Below are positions 18,135-26,248 of a stretch of DNA of 64,000 bases, in pieces. The translations under genes were made by a program, and so were the position numbers. The notes beneath the pieces were generated by a model that searched no databases, was not told where the DNA came from, and saw only the letters and a list, made by a program, of their open reading frames with translations. Source of the DNA: DASCOT01 sp965197275 (GTDB lineage: Bacteria > Acidobacteriota > UBA890 > WLXD01); the NCBI GenBank assembly GCA_965197275.1, contig CBDAMQ010000031.1, forward strand, positions 310,001-374,000, given 5' to 3'. Every line of letters starts with the position of its first letter. Positions within the stretch are counted from its first letter, which is position 1.

Positions 18135-18476
18135 CTAGCTGCCGCGGTACGTCGAGAACCCGAAGGGGCTCAGCAGCAGCGGCACGTGATAGTGCTCGTC
18201 GGGCGAGCCGATCGCGAACACTACGTCGATACGAGGGTAAAAACACGCCGTCTGCCTGGCGTCGTAGTACGCACCGGTCGCGAACCGTAGGCGATAGGTA
18301 CCGGGGGCCAGTTGAGCACCCTGATCCAGGAGACCTGTGGCGCGACCGTCGGCGTCGGTCGCACCGGTGGCAAGTCGCTCCCAGCCGTCCGCTTGACGCC
18401 GGTAAAGGGCGATACGCATGTCGGCGGCCGGTCGACCGAGCGAGGTGTCGAGGACGTGTGTGCTCACGGTGCTCAT
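18135..18476 (-). CDS. uraH: 5-hydroxyisourate hydrolase (transthyretin-like)
   Basis: This 113-residue protein begins MSTVSTHVLDTSLGRPA and ends SPFGFSTYRGS. The N-terminal THVLDT with its catalytic His, an Arg near residue 45-50, and the C-terminal YRGS tetrapeptide are the signatures that separate HIU hydrolase from transthyretin. It hydrolyses 5-hydroxyisourate, the product of PuuD, to OHCU. It is the last gene of the allB-alc-uraD-uraH operon, and its start overlaps the uraD stop by 4 bp (ATGA). No signal peptide, so cytoplasmic. Confidence 0.95.
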   Translation of the reverse strand: MSTVSTHVLDTSLGRPAADMRIALYRRQADGWERLATGATDADGRATGLLDQGAQLAPGTYRLRFATGAYYDARQTACFYPRIDVVFAIGSPDEHYHVPLLLSPFGFSTYRGS

Positions 18477-18988
18477 GGACTCAACAGCTTACTCAACCGC
18501 AGGCGGATGATGCGACGCTGCTCTTCGGCGGCGACTCCGAGCTCGGTCTCGGGCTCGTTGTGTAGCCGCCGGTCGGCCTCCTTCAGCATCTCCGCGGCGT
18601 TCTTGCCGGTCGCACAGATCAGGAAGACGTAGCCGAAGCGCTCGTAGTAGGCGTCGTTAGCAGCGCGCAGCAGTTGACGCTCCGACCCGGCCGCCGAATC
18701 GATGCCGGCTTGCTCGCTGCTCGACCAGCTGCGGGTGGATCGGAACTGCTCCCGCTGCGCGTCGTCACCGCCGATGCGGGGATGGTGGCTGAACGCCTCC
18801 AGCCACTCGTCGCGTCCGAGGGCCGCCCAGATCTCGTCGGCGGCACCGAGTAGCTGTTCGAGGTCGGCGAAAGGCCGTCGGGCGAGCATACCGTCGCTCC
18901 ATTGGCGGGAGCCGCAACAGCGAAGAAGCGCGCGCGCTGCGTCGTCCGGGGGGAGATCGTTCAACCAGTCCAGGCGCGACGCCATCAC
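18473..18988 (-). CDS. uraD: OHCU decarboxylase
   Basis: This 171-residue all-helical protein matches the OHCU decarboxylase family: LDWLNDLPPDDA at the start, WLEAFSHHPRIGGD near residue 65 (the catalytic His lies in H-P-R-I-G), YYERFGYVFLICATGK near residue 115, and NEPETELGVAAEEQ near 148. It converts OHCU stereospecifically to S-allantoin. Its start overlaps the alc stop and its stop overlaps the uraH start, both by ATGA, indicating tight translational coupling between consecutive pathway enzymes. Confidence 0.95.
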   Translation of the reverse strand: MMASRLDWLNDLPPDDAARALLRCCGSRQWSDGMLARRPFADLEQLLGAADEIWAALGRDEWLEAFSHHPRIGGDDAQREQFRSTRSWSSSEQAGIDSAAGSERQLLRAANDAYYERFGYVFLICATGKNAAEMLKEADRRLHNEPETELGVAAEEQRRIIRLRLSKLLSP

Positions 18989-19983
18989 TCGTCAGGCCGA
19001 CCGAACACACGCAGGCGAGCCACGCCCCCATCGGGGAAGATGTTCAGCCGCACATGGGTCGCGATCCCGGCCTCGTCGACGTCGAAGCGTTGGGCGCCAT
19101 CGGCCTCGAGCTTCGACTCGGACACCAGCGGTCGCCAGGCGGTCGCCGGCACTGGAGCCAGCGGATCGTCGACCGACTGGCTGTCCGCCATGTCGAGGCT
19201 GCAACGGTCTGGATAGTTGCCTTTGAAGTGAGTGGTCTCCACCACCACGGCTTCGACGGAGCCGCGCTGTCCGAGCCTGACGATGCACCAGTCGTGTCCG
19301 GGCCCCCGTCGACGACGCGTTTCCCAACCGTCGTGCATACCCTTCGAGGCGCCGGGGGCGATGAGATTCTGCGGCGCCGAGAAGTACATGTCGCTGCAGT
19401 CGACAATATTGGCCCCGCCGGTCGCTGCTGCCAGATCGGTGGGCGCCGCCGAGCTGCCCCCCGGACCGGGCACGGGGGTTGCGATGCCGTAGAGTCGGAG
19501 CCGCGCCACGCCGCCGTCCGGATAGATGTTGAGGCGGACGTGCGTGAGCGCCTCAGGCGATGCGAGACGGAAACGATTCACCGCGTCGCCGTTCAGCGCC
19601 GATCGAGCCAGGATCTCCTGCCACTCGGTGCCGTCCGCCGGTATCTCGTCGGTACTGCGGCACGCCTCGATCGAGCAGCTCTCCGGGTGGTTACCGCTGA
19701 AGTGGGTCGTCTCGACCCCGACGCCGATGATGCGGCCCGGCGCGCCGAGCTGCACGATGCACCAGTCGTTTCCCGGCGTGCGCCGCCGTCGCGACTCCCA
19801 GCCGTCCATCCACTTGCCACGGTCGGTGTATTCGCCCGGCAGAAACACCGGCGCCGTGTCCTTCACCAGGTTCTCCTTGGGAGCAAAGAACTCGTCGTTG
19901 GTGAGCACTGCGCGACCACCGAGCCGCGCCGCGGCGAGATCGGTGAGTCGAGTGAAATCGTCGGCTTCAAAGTCGTCGTTCAT
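18985..19983 (-). CDS. alc: Allantoicase
   Basis: This 332-residue protein starts at MNDDFEADDF, whose ATG overlaps the allB stop (ATGA); an upstream in-frame ATG was rejected for that reason. Two homologous allantoicase repeats are visible. The first has TNDEFFAPKENL, DGWESRRRR and DWCIVQLG, with HVRLNIYPDGGVARLRLYG. The second has CSDMYFSAPQNL, DGWETRRRR and DWCIVRLG, with HVRLNIFPDGGVARLRVFG. Each repeat is a jelly-roll of about 160 residues. It hydrolyses allantoate to ureidoglycolate and urea. No ureidoglycolate lyase or urease follows in this window. Confidence 0.95.
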   Translation of the reverse strand: MNDDFEADDFTRLTDLAAARLGGRAVLTNDEFFAPKENLVKDTAPVFLPGEYTDRGKWMDGWESRRRRTPGNDWCIVQLGAPGRIIGVGVETTHFSGNHPESCSIEACRSTDEIPADGTEWQEILARSALNGDAVNRFRLASPEALTHVRLNIYPDGGVARLRLYGIATPVPGPGGSSAAPTDLAAATGGANIVDCSDMYFSAPQNLIAPGASKGMHDGWETRRRRGPGHDWCIVRLGQRGSVEAVVVETTHFKGNYPDRCSLDMADSQSVDDPLAPVPATAWRPLVSESKLEADGAQRFDVDEAGIATHVRLNIFPDGGVARLRVFGRPDE

Positions 19984-21335
19984 CTTGGTGCGTCGATCCA
20001 TTGGCCGTGCGCGCGCTCTGTTGCCCCTCGGCCATGGATGCACCGGCCGCGCAGGAACGTGGCCATTACCGTGCCACGCAGCTCCATCCCGGCATAGGGA
20101 GTTTCCGGATGGCGGTGGAGCAGCTCGGTGGGCTCGACGCGAAACGTCGCGTCCGGGTCGAAAACCACCAGGTCGGCGTCCAGCCCCGGGGCGATCGAGC
20201 CCTTACGGTGCTCGATTCCCGCCAGGCGCGCCGGCGCGGTGCACATCCAGGTGCGCACCTGGTCGAGGCCATGCCCGCGCTGGCTGGCGCATGTCCAAAC
20301 GAGCGCCAGGCCGAGCTGCAGGCTCGCAATCCCGCCCCAGGCGCGTGAGAAATTACCGCTCTCGATGCACCGCATATCGGTCGGGCAAGGCGAGTGGTCC
20401 GAGGCGATGAGGTCGATCGTACCTGCCTCGAGCGCGCCCCAGAGCGCTTCGCGGTTGGCCCTGCCGCGGATGGGGGGTGCACATTTGAACGGCGTGGCGC
20501 CGTCGGCAACGTCCTCGGCCGCCAGCGTCAGATAGTGCGGGCAGGTCTCGACCGTGATCGGTACGCCGGCGGCGCGCGCCGCTTCCAGCATCGGAACGCA
20601 GCTGGCGGCAGACAGGTGCACGACATGGGTGCGACAGCCAGAGGTCTGGCTGAGATCGATCAGGCGGGCTACGGCGGCGCGTTCGGCGGCCTCCGGCCGC
20701 GAAGCCAAATAGGCGTCGTAGGTTCGCGGCGACTCCGGCAGGCCGGATGCAGCGGCGGCGCGCTGGAGCTCGCTCGGATCCTCGGCGTGCACCAGCAGCG
20801 GTTTGTCTCGGCGTGCGAGCGCGGCGGCGGCCGGCGGGAGGTCCGCTGCTGGAAGGGCCGGAAAGTCGTCCAGGCCCGACGGGCACAGAAAGCACTTGAG
20901 CCCTCGCGCTCCGGCGTCGAGCAGATCTTCGAGATTGTCCTGGTTGCCGGGTACCAGGCCTCCCCAGAAGCCATAGTCGACGCGGCACTTGCCGGCAGCC
21001 GCTTCCACCTTGGCTCGCATAGCCTGAACCGTCGTGGTCACCGGGCTGCTGTTGAGTGGCATGTCGATGATCGTCGTGACGCCGCCTGCCGCCGCCGCCA
21101 GCGAGGCGGTCTCGAACCCCTCCCAGTGCGCCCGGCCAGGCTCGTTGACGTGTACGTGAGAATCGACGAGCCCGGGGAGCAGCCAGTGTTGGCCGAGCTC
21201 GGAGTGTTGAGCTGCGTGCAGCGTTCCGGGTGCTTCGACGGCGACAATGCGCCCGTTCCTCACGCCGACGTCGGCCGCTCGAACGCCGTCGGGCAATGCG
21301 ACGTGCGCGCTGCTGAGAACGCTGTCCAGCTGCAT
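19980..21335 (-). CDS. allB: Allantoinase
   Basis: This 451-residue protein begins MQLDSVLSSAHVAL. The frame is open a further 22 codons upstream, but that extension runs into the divergent lipoprotein gene. Amidohydrolase metal ligands are visible: DSHVHVNEPG near residue 60 (HxH), GLKCFL with the carboxylated Lys near 147, HAEDP, HVVHLSAA and ASDHSPC with the catalytic Asp near 315. It is a zinc or mixed-metal dihydropyrimidinase-superfamily enzyme that opens the allantoin ring to allantoate. First gene of a four-gene coupled operon reading allB-alc-uraD-uraH. Confidence 0.94.
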   Translation of the reverse strand: MQLDSVLSSAHVALPDGVRAADVGVRNGRIVAVEAPGTLHAAQHSELGQHWLLPGLVDSHVHVNEPGRAHWEGFETASLAAAAGGVTTIIDMPLNSSPVTTTVQAMRAKVEAAAGKCRVDYGFWGGLVPGNQDNLEDLLDAGARGLKCFLCPSGLDDFPALPAADLPPAAAALARRDKPLLVHAEDPSELQRAAAASGLPESPRTYDAYLASRPEAAERAAVARLIDLSQTSGCRTHVVHLSAASCVPMLEAARAAGVPITVETCPHYLTLAAEDVADGATPFKCAPPIRGRANREALWGALEAGTIDLIASDHSPCPTDMRCIESGNFSRAWGGIASLQLGLALVWTCASQRGHGLDQVRTWMCTAPARLAGIEHRKGSIAPGLDADLVVFDPDATFRVEPTELLHRHPETPYAGMELRGTVMATFLRGRCIHGRGATERAHGQWIDAPR

Positions 21336-21389
21336 CCAGGCAGGGTACAGTTCCCGGGATCTCGATGTCCCCACCAAGGAGCTCGAACG

Positions 21390-22151
21390 ATGAAGCTGCA
21401 TCTTGCCATGCTACCGCTGCTGCTCGCCGTTGCCTTTTTCGGCTGCTCGACGAGCGGTGAAGATACCGTCGACGCTGGCCACGACGAGGCTACTGCCACG
21501 GATGACCACGAGGGTGGCGACGGCGCAGATGGCGACGATCACCATGGTGAGGGGAAGCTCGACCGCGATCATTTCTCGAAGCCGGACCAGGTGTACGCCT
21601 TCCTCGAGATCGGCGCCGGAGATCGCGTGGTCGATGTCATGGCCGGAGGTGGCTACAACGCCGAACGGATCGCGCATCTGGTGGGAGAGACCGGATTGGT
21701 CGTGGCTGACGGCGGCAGCGACGACTTCCGCGGCCGCTTCGACGAAGGCGGCGATCTGGCCGCGGCGGGCAACATCGGGTTCGTCGAAGGCCTTGGCGAG
21801 CTGGAGGATGCCAGCGTCGATACGGTGGTCGCAGTGCGCGCCTACCACCTGTTCCCGGATGTGCCGGCGTCGCTGGCCGAGCTGCATCGTGCCCTGGTAC
21901 CAGGTGGCATTGTCGGTGTGGTCGAGGTGCGGCTGAACGAGGCCGAAGGCCACAACATGGAGTCCCATCGCCTCGGTGAGCAGACGGTCATCAGTGACTT
22001 CGAGGCGGCGGGATTCGAGTACCTCACCGAGTCGGATATCTTGCGGCGTGATGACGATGATTATTCGGCGTTCATCCAGCCGGGCATGACGCGCTACATG
22101 ACAGATCGCATGTTGCTGAAGTTCCGCAAACCTCAAGACACGACCAGTTAA
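21390..22151 (+). CDS. Lipoprotein with a class I methyltransferase-like fold (COG4798-like)
   Basis: This 253-residue protein begins MKLHLAMLPL, with AAGGAG 9 nt upstream. The signal peptide ends VAFFGCS, a lipobox with Cys near residue 19. Residues 20-55 form a linker rich in His, Asp and Glu (ATDDHEGGDGADGDDHH), a possible metal-binding tail. From about residue 60 a Rossmann methyltransferase domain follows: DQVYAFLEIGAGDRVVDVMA, then GGGYNAERIA (SAM loop), TVVAVRAYHLFPD and LHRALVPGGIVGVVEV. The fold fits predicted methyltransferases with signal peptides, but SAM is not known to occur outside the cytoplasm, so the true activity is unclear. Divergent from allB across 54 bp. Confidence 0.75.
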   Translation: MKLHLAMLPLLLAVAFFGCSTSGEDTVDAGHDEATATDDHEGGDGADGDDHHGEGKLDRDHFSKPDQVYAFLEIGAGDRVVDVMAGGGYNAERIAHLVGETGLVVADGGSDDFRGRFDEGGDLAAAGNIGFVEGLGELEDASVDTVVAVRAYHLFPDVPASLAELHRALVPGGIVGVVEVRLNEAEGHNMESHRLGEQTVISDFEAAGFEYLTESDILRRDDDDYSAFIQPGMTRYMTDRMLLKFRKPQDTTS

Positions 22152-22184
22152 CAGGCGTCGTCCGATCGTCTCCGGCAGGTTCCC

Positions 22185-24506
22185 GTGACTCCGAGTCTCG
22201 CCCCCCGTACACGACCCTCCCTGTTGGAGGGCACGGTTGCCTTCATCGTGGCACTCGCCGCCACCCCGGCGGTCGCGCACGCCCAGGCACCGCCGCAAGT
22301 GCCGAGCGTCGTTGCTGGTCGGTCCGGTGTCACGGTTGGAGATCGCGACCGCTGGGACGAGCTGGCCGTGACGGAAGCCGATCGTCAGCATCAGATCGTG
22401 GCGGTGCGGGCGTCCAGTCCGCCGGACATCGACGGCCTCGTCGACGATGCGGTTTGGGCCGCCGCGACGCCGCTCACTATGTTCGTGCAGTCGCAGCCTG
22501 ACGAGGGCGCCGAGGCCACCGAGCGAACCGAGGTTCGTCTTCTCTATGACACCGATGCGATCTACATAAGCGCGCGCATGTGGGATTCGAACCCCGCCGG
22601 TGCGGTTGCGACGGTACTGCGACGTGACGAGACCCACAACAACAACGATGCTTTCGCGGTGACGCTCGACACCTACCACGATCACCGCAACGGCTACTTC
22701 TTCGAGACTAACGCCCTGGGGGCCCGTTTCGATGCTCAGATTATCGGTGAGGGTGGAACGGCGCGGCAGGGATTCGGTGCCACCTTCAACGCCGATTGGG
22801 ACGCAGTCTGGCGGTCGTCGGGTCGAGTTCATGCCGATGGCTGGTCGGTGGAGATCGCCATCCCGTTCTGGGTGCTGCGCTTTGACCGCACCAGCATGGA
22901 TGCCTGGGGGATCAACTTCCGGCGCACCCTGAAACGCAACGCCGAGCAGGACTTCTGGGCGCCGATCCCACGACAGTTCAACGCCACGCGATTGTCGCTG
23001 TCGGGCATGCTGGTGGGCATGGAGTCGGTGGCGCGGCCGCGGAACCTGCAGATGAAGCCCTTCGCCCTGGGCGACATCGGGCAGGTGCCGGTGGGGCCGG
23101 ACGTTGCCCCGTACTCCCGCCATGACACGCGCTCGTCCGGCGACCTCGGTGGCGACATCAAGTGGATCATGACCCCGAACTTGACCTTCGACGGCACGAT
23201 CAACACCGACTTTGCACAGGTCGAAGCCGACGATGTGCAGGTCAATCTGACCCGCTTCCCCTTGTTCTTCCCGGAAAAGCGCGAGTTCTTTCTCGAGAAC
23301 GCCGGCCTGTTCCAGTTCGGCAGCAGCAGTGGCCGAGACGGGCCGCGGGTTATCGGTTTCCATTCACGCAGCATCGGCATCTTTCAGGGGGGCGAGGTGC
23401 CGATCCTCGCTGGCGCGCGGCTTACAGGAAAGGCGGGTGGCTGGAACATCGGCGCCCTCAATATGCAGACGGGCGGCGTCGACAACCTCGGGTTGAGCTC
23501 GCAGAACCACGGGGTGCTGCGCGTGCGCCGGGAGCTCGGTAGTCGTTCCAATATCGGAATGCTGTTCACCAACCAGCAGGAGGGCGGCTCGCGCTACAAC
23601 CGATCCCTGGGCTTCGACGGTCGCTGGGCTGTCGGCGGCGCGACACTCGATGGGTGGTGGATGAAGACCGAGGTGCCGGGGGCCGAACAGGGCTCTGATT
23701 CGGCCGGCGCGATGCGTTTCGAGTGGGCCAACTCGCGCTTCTCGGCCAACGCTTCGGCGATGGATGTCAGCGAGTCGTTCGATCCCGGGTTGGGGTTCGT
23801 CAACCGAGTCGGTCTGCGCGCCTACTCCAGTACGGTCATGTGGACGCCCTTCTTCCCCGATTCGCCAACGGTGCGCAACCTTGCGCCGCACGTGGCGTTG
23901 TCGTATGTCACCGACCGCAAGAACCGTTTGCTGACTCGCCGCGAGCACTACGACTTCGATCTGTTCCTGCGTCGCGGCGACAAGCTCAGCATCGAAAGCA
24001 ACCGGTTGTTCGAGCGGCTCGACCTGCCGTTCGAGATCGTGCCGGGGGTCATCATTCCGCCCGGCGAGTACCAGTTCAACGCTATCAAGCTCGAGGCGCA
24101 GTCTGACCGGAGCCGTCCGGCGTGGGGGCTGGTTCATCTGGATATCGGCGACTTCTGGGACGGCAAGCAGAAGGTCTGGCGCTTCCAGGCCGGCCTGCGA
24201 GCCGGCGCCCGGTTCGCGGCGTCGCTGCAGTTGGACCGCAACGACATCGATCTACCCGGCGGCGACTTCGTGGCCGATATCTGGCGTGCCCGACTTGCCT
24301 ACGACTTCAACACCCGCCTCTTTCTGTCCGGCCTGTTCCAGTACGACAATATCTCCAATCAGTTTCTCAGCAACGTGCGGCTCAACTTCATCCACACCCC
24401 TGGCGCCGACCTGTTCCTAGTCTACAACGAACGCCGCCTCACCGAGGATCCGACGCTGATCGATCGCTCGATCATCCTCAAGATCACCCAGCTGTTCCGC
24501 CTCTAG
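22185..24506 (+). CDS. DUF5916 / CBM9-like outer-membrane protein
   Basis: This 773-residue protein has a GTG start and a signal peptide ending about residue 34 (AVAHAQA). Residues about 65-240 resemble the family 9 carbohydrate-binding fold (PDIDGLVDDAVWAAAT, LLYDTDAIYISARMWD, DDAFAVTLDT-like NNDAFAVTLDTYHD and FWVLRFD). The rest matches DUF5916: FPLFFPEKREFFLENAG near residue 365, then a string of amphipathic strands ending in SIILKITQLFRL, a C-terminal aromatic residue pattern typical of outer-membrane barrels. Function of the family is unknown; a barrel displaying a glycan-binding domain is the reasonable reading. It follows the lipoprotein gene by 33 bp and could share its transcript. 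Confidence 0.8.
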   Translation: MTPSLAPRTRPSLLEGTVAFIVALAATPAVAHAQAPPQVPSVVAGRSGVTVGDRDRWDELAVTEADRQHQIVAVRASSPPDIDGLVDDAVWAAATPLTMFVQSQPDEGAEATERTEVRLLYDTDAIYISARMWDSNPAGAVATVLRRDETHNNNDAFAVTLDTYHDHRNGYFFETNALGARFDAQIIGEGGTARQGFGATFNADWDAVWRSSGRVHADGWSVEIAIPFWVLRFDRTSMDAWGINFRRTLKRNAEQDFWAPIPRQFNATRLSLSGMLVGMESVARPRNLQMKPFALGDIGQVPVGPDVAPYSRHDTRSSGDLGGDIKWIMTPNLTFDGTINTDFAQVEADDVQVNLTRFPLFFPEKREFFLENAGLFQFGSSSGRDGPRVIGFHSRSIGIFQGGEVPILAGARLTGKAGGWNIGALNMQTGGVDNLGLSSQNHGVLRVRRELGSRSNIGMLFTNQQEGGSRYNRSLGFDGRWAVGGATLDGWWMKTEVPGAEQGSDSAGAMRFEWANSRFSANASAMDVSESFDPGLGFVNRVGLRAYSSTVMWTPFFPDSPTVRNLAPHVALSYVTDRKNRLLTRREHYDFDLFLRRGDKLSIESNRLFERLDLPFEIVPGVIIPPGEYQFNAIKLEAQSDRSRPAWGLVHLDIGDFWDGKQKVWRFQAGLRAGARFAASLQLDRNDIDLPGGDFVADIWRARLAYDFNTRLFLSGLFQYDNISNQFLSNVRLNFIHTPGADLFLVYNERRLTEDPTLIDRSIILKITQLFRL

Positions 24507-24527
24507 TGGGCTGTTACAGGCCACTAG
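24503..24527. terminator. 25-bp near-palindrome between convergent genes
   Basis: CTAGTGG (24503-24509) and CCACTAG (24521-24527) bracket CTGT and ACAG, giving an almost perfect palindrome that contains the TAG stop of the DUF5916 gene. It lies between two convergent genes and may terminate both. The right part, CTGTTACAGGCCACTAG (24511-24527), recurs exactly at 41678-41694, so it is also a small dispersed repeat. Confidence 0.5.
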
Positions 24528-24557
24528 TCGCGCCTGGCGCCGCTGCTCTTCGGGTCG

Positions 24558-25493
24558 CTACTGAGGCTGTCTGACGATCGGCTGCTCCAGCCGCAGCCCG
24601 ACGTCCTGTTCGGCGGCGTGCCCTTGCAGGCGGTAAAAGGACGGCGGCGGCAACGACATCAACGACAGGCGCACCGGCGCGGCTGCATCGACGTCGATCG
24701 GGATGTCGATGCCGGTGACCGGGACCTCGACGATGTGGTGCTCCTGCCGATCGTCGGCGTCGATGTAGACGTGCAGCGTTCCCGTCTCTGGCAACGGGCG
24801 ACCGTAAGCCTGGATCTGGCGGATGTGCACAACCGCGCCCGGCAGTAGGTCGAGATTGAAAATGATCCCGGACAGGTACGGGAGGAGGAGGCCCTGTTCA
24901 CTGCTCGCCTGTTCCAGGCGCGGCAACGCGGTCACGGTGGCATCGAAGAACCTGATGTGGTCGAAGGCGAATTGCAGCGATGCGCCCCGCGACGGCTCCT
25001 CGGCTGGTGGTTGGTCGAACCCGAAGGTGAGCAGATTGGCCCCGATTTTCAGGAACCGGGCGGGCAACGGCACCACGTAGTCTTCCCAGCCCGCCACCAC
25101 CTCGACCGCCGTCGGTAACGTCACACCGTTGAGTCGAAGGTAGATTCTCGACACCGACGTTTCCCCGCCCGAAACGTCGGGGCGGCCCCGAAATCGAACG
25201 CGTTGCAAGCGGGATTCGATCTGGAAGAACCTGAGCGCGGCGTGGGTGCCCCGCGACCAGACGAACGTCTCATCCTCACGCTGCGCCCAGCGCTCGTCGA
25301 GCGGCGACCAGCCATCAACCAGGTGGCGGCGAGCGGCGCTATCGCCAAGGTCGATCGTCCCGGTCTCGACGAAGATCTCCGAGTGCTCGAACGCGGCAGT
25401 CAGATCGACAACAGATCCGGCGGCGCATCCAGCCGATAGCAGAACGCCGCAGACGACGATGGCCGGCCAGCGACCAGCGGAGTTTCGCAGCAT
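24558..25493 (-). CDS. Lipoprotein of unknown function, probable beta-sandwich
   Basis: This 311-residue protein begins with a signal peptide and lipobox (VVCGVLLSAGCAAG, Cys near residue 23). The body is beta-rich, with alternating patterns such as VRFRGRPDVSG, SRIYLRLNGVTL, PLPARFLKIGANLLTFGFDQ and LQFAFDHIRFFDATV, reminiscent of galactose-binding or jelly-roll modules. Residues about 220-300 may form a second domain (GTLHVYIDADDRQEHHIVEV). I do not recognise the family and do not assign a function. Convergent with the DUF5916 gene. Confidence 0.7.
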   Translation of the reverse strand: MLRNSAGRWPAIVVCGVLLSAGCAAGSVVDLTAAFEHSEIFVETGTIDLGDSAARRHLVDGWSPLDERWAQREDETFVWSRGTHAALRFFQIESRLQRVRFRGRPDVSGGETSVSRIYLRLNGVTLPTAVEVVAGWEDYVVPLPARFLKIGANLLTFGFDQPPAEEPSRGASLQFAFDHIRFFDATVTALPRLEQASSEQGLLLPYLSGIIFNLDLLPGAVVHIRQIQAYGRPLPETGTLHVYIDADDRQEHHIVEVPVTGIDIPIDVDAAAPVRLSLMSLPPPSFYRLQGHAAEQDVGLRLEQPIVRQPQ

Positions 25494-25584
25494 GCGACAT
25501 CGTAGCCACGCTCCGGGGCCAGGCGCAATTCCGAGCTCCGCTGCCCTGCAGCGGGGTAGCGACCACCGGGCTCGTAGCGCGAAA

Positions 25585-25610
25585 GCGCCCCGGAGTTTCC
25601 TCCGGGGCGC
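25585..25610 (-). terminator. Intrinsic-type terminator hairpin
   Basis: A perfect 11-bp stem, GCGCCCCGGAG with CTCCGGGGCGC, encloses a TTTC loop. It lies 44 bp past the stop of the 25654-26175 gene, in that gene's downstream direction, and separates it from the lipoprotein gene that follows on the same strand. On the minus strand the hairpin is followed by TTTCGCGC, a short T-run. Confidence 0.75.
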
Positions 25611-25653
25611 CCACGAGCCTCAGCCGCTGAGGCCGGACGATTCCAAGCGCCGA

Positions 25654-26175
25654 TCACCACATGCGGATACGGACTTCCTCGTCGGAGTCGATCACGTGCA
25701 CCAGCTCGCCGCTCGGCGCCGCCTTGAGAGCGCCGATCAGGCGGCTGGTCCGAATCGTCTGGGTATCGGTGTCGTAGGCGTCAACCATCGCCGCGAGCGA
25801 CGCCAGCGGCACGGACACCCGCACCATCTCGTCGCGTCGCTCGTCGACCTCGACGCGCAGCACGTCGCCGCGCTTGAAGATCTTGACGTGATCGCCACCG
25901 TCTTGCACCTCGACAAGCAGCGCGTCCGGAACCTCTCGTAGCTCCTGCACAATCCGGTCGAAGTACGGTAGGTACTCGGCGATTTCGGGCACGTGAACGT
26001 ACCTGGCCTCGTCCGGTGCGAATGCCAGCACGACCTGTGCCAGCGACAGCGGCACCGGGACGACGATCCGAACGTCGTCGGTGTCGACGTCGACCAGCAT
26101 GATCGACGAGTTCATCACCACGCCACCCACCATCAGCATGGGTAACAATGTCAGAGCAGCGAGCTTGATCAGCAT
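25654..26175 (-). CDS. Secreted/membrane-anchored acidic protein of unknown function (paralogue of 26249-26806)
   Basis: This 173-residue protein begins MLIKLAALTLLPMLMVGGVV, a signal peptide or N-terminal anchor. The mature part has two related modules: VRIVVPVPLSLAQVVL (near residue 35) and VRVSVPLASLAAMV (near residue 125). Between them is a VEVQDGGDHVKIFKRGD segment. The protein ends with DSDEEVRIRMW. It is clearly homologous to the protein encoded 73 bp upstream on the same strand, which has matching segments in the same order. I know of no assigned function. Location next to, and divergent from, an ECF sigma/anti-sigma operon suggests it is a regulated envelope protein; that is inference. 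Confidence 0.8.
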   Translation of the reverse strand: MLIKLAALTLLPMLMVGGVVMNSSIMLVDVDTDDVRIVVPVPLSLAQVVLAFAPDEARYVHVPEIAEYLPYFDRIVQELREVPDALLVEVQDGGDHVKIFKRGDVLRVEVDERRDEMVRVSVPLASLAAMVDAYDTDTQTIRTSRLIGALKAAPSGELVHVIDSDEEVRIRMW

Positions 26176-26248
26176 GGTACCAGTCCGTGGTGGAAGTGTG
26201 GTGGGTCTGGTTACGGCGAGTTGGGGCCAGATGCACGGCGGCCCGTCA

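Noticed and set aside
20394..21389. N-terminal extension of the lipoprotein methyltransferase frame
   Set aside because: The extension lies antisense to allB. The ATG at 21390 has a good ribosome site and begins a classic lipoprotein signal sequence.
21411..23363. Minus-strand open frame of about 650 codons
   Set aside because: It is antisense to the lipoprotein methyltransferase and DUF5916 genes, both of which have clear family motifs; the frame has no recognisable domain and is typical of long antisense frames in GC-rich DNA.
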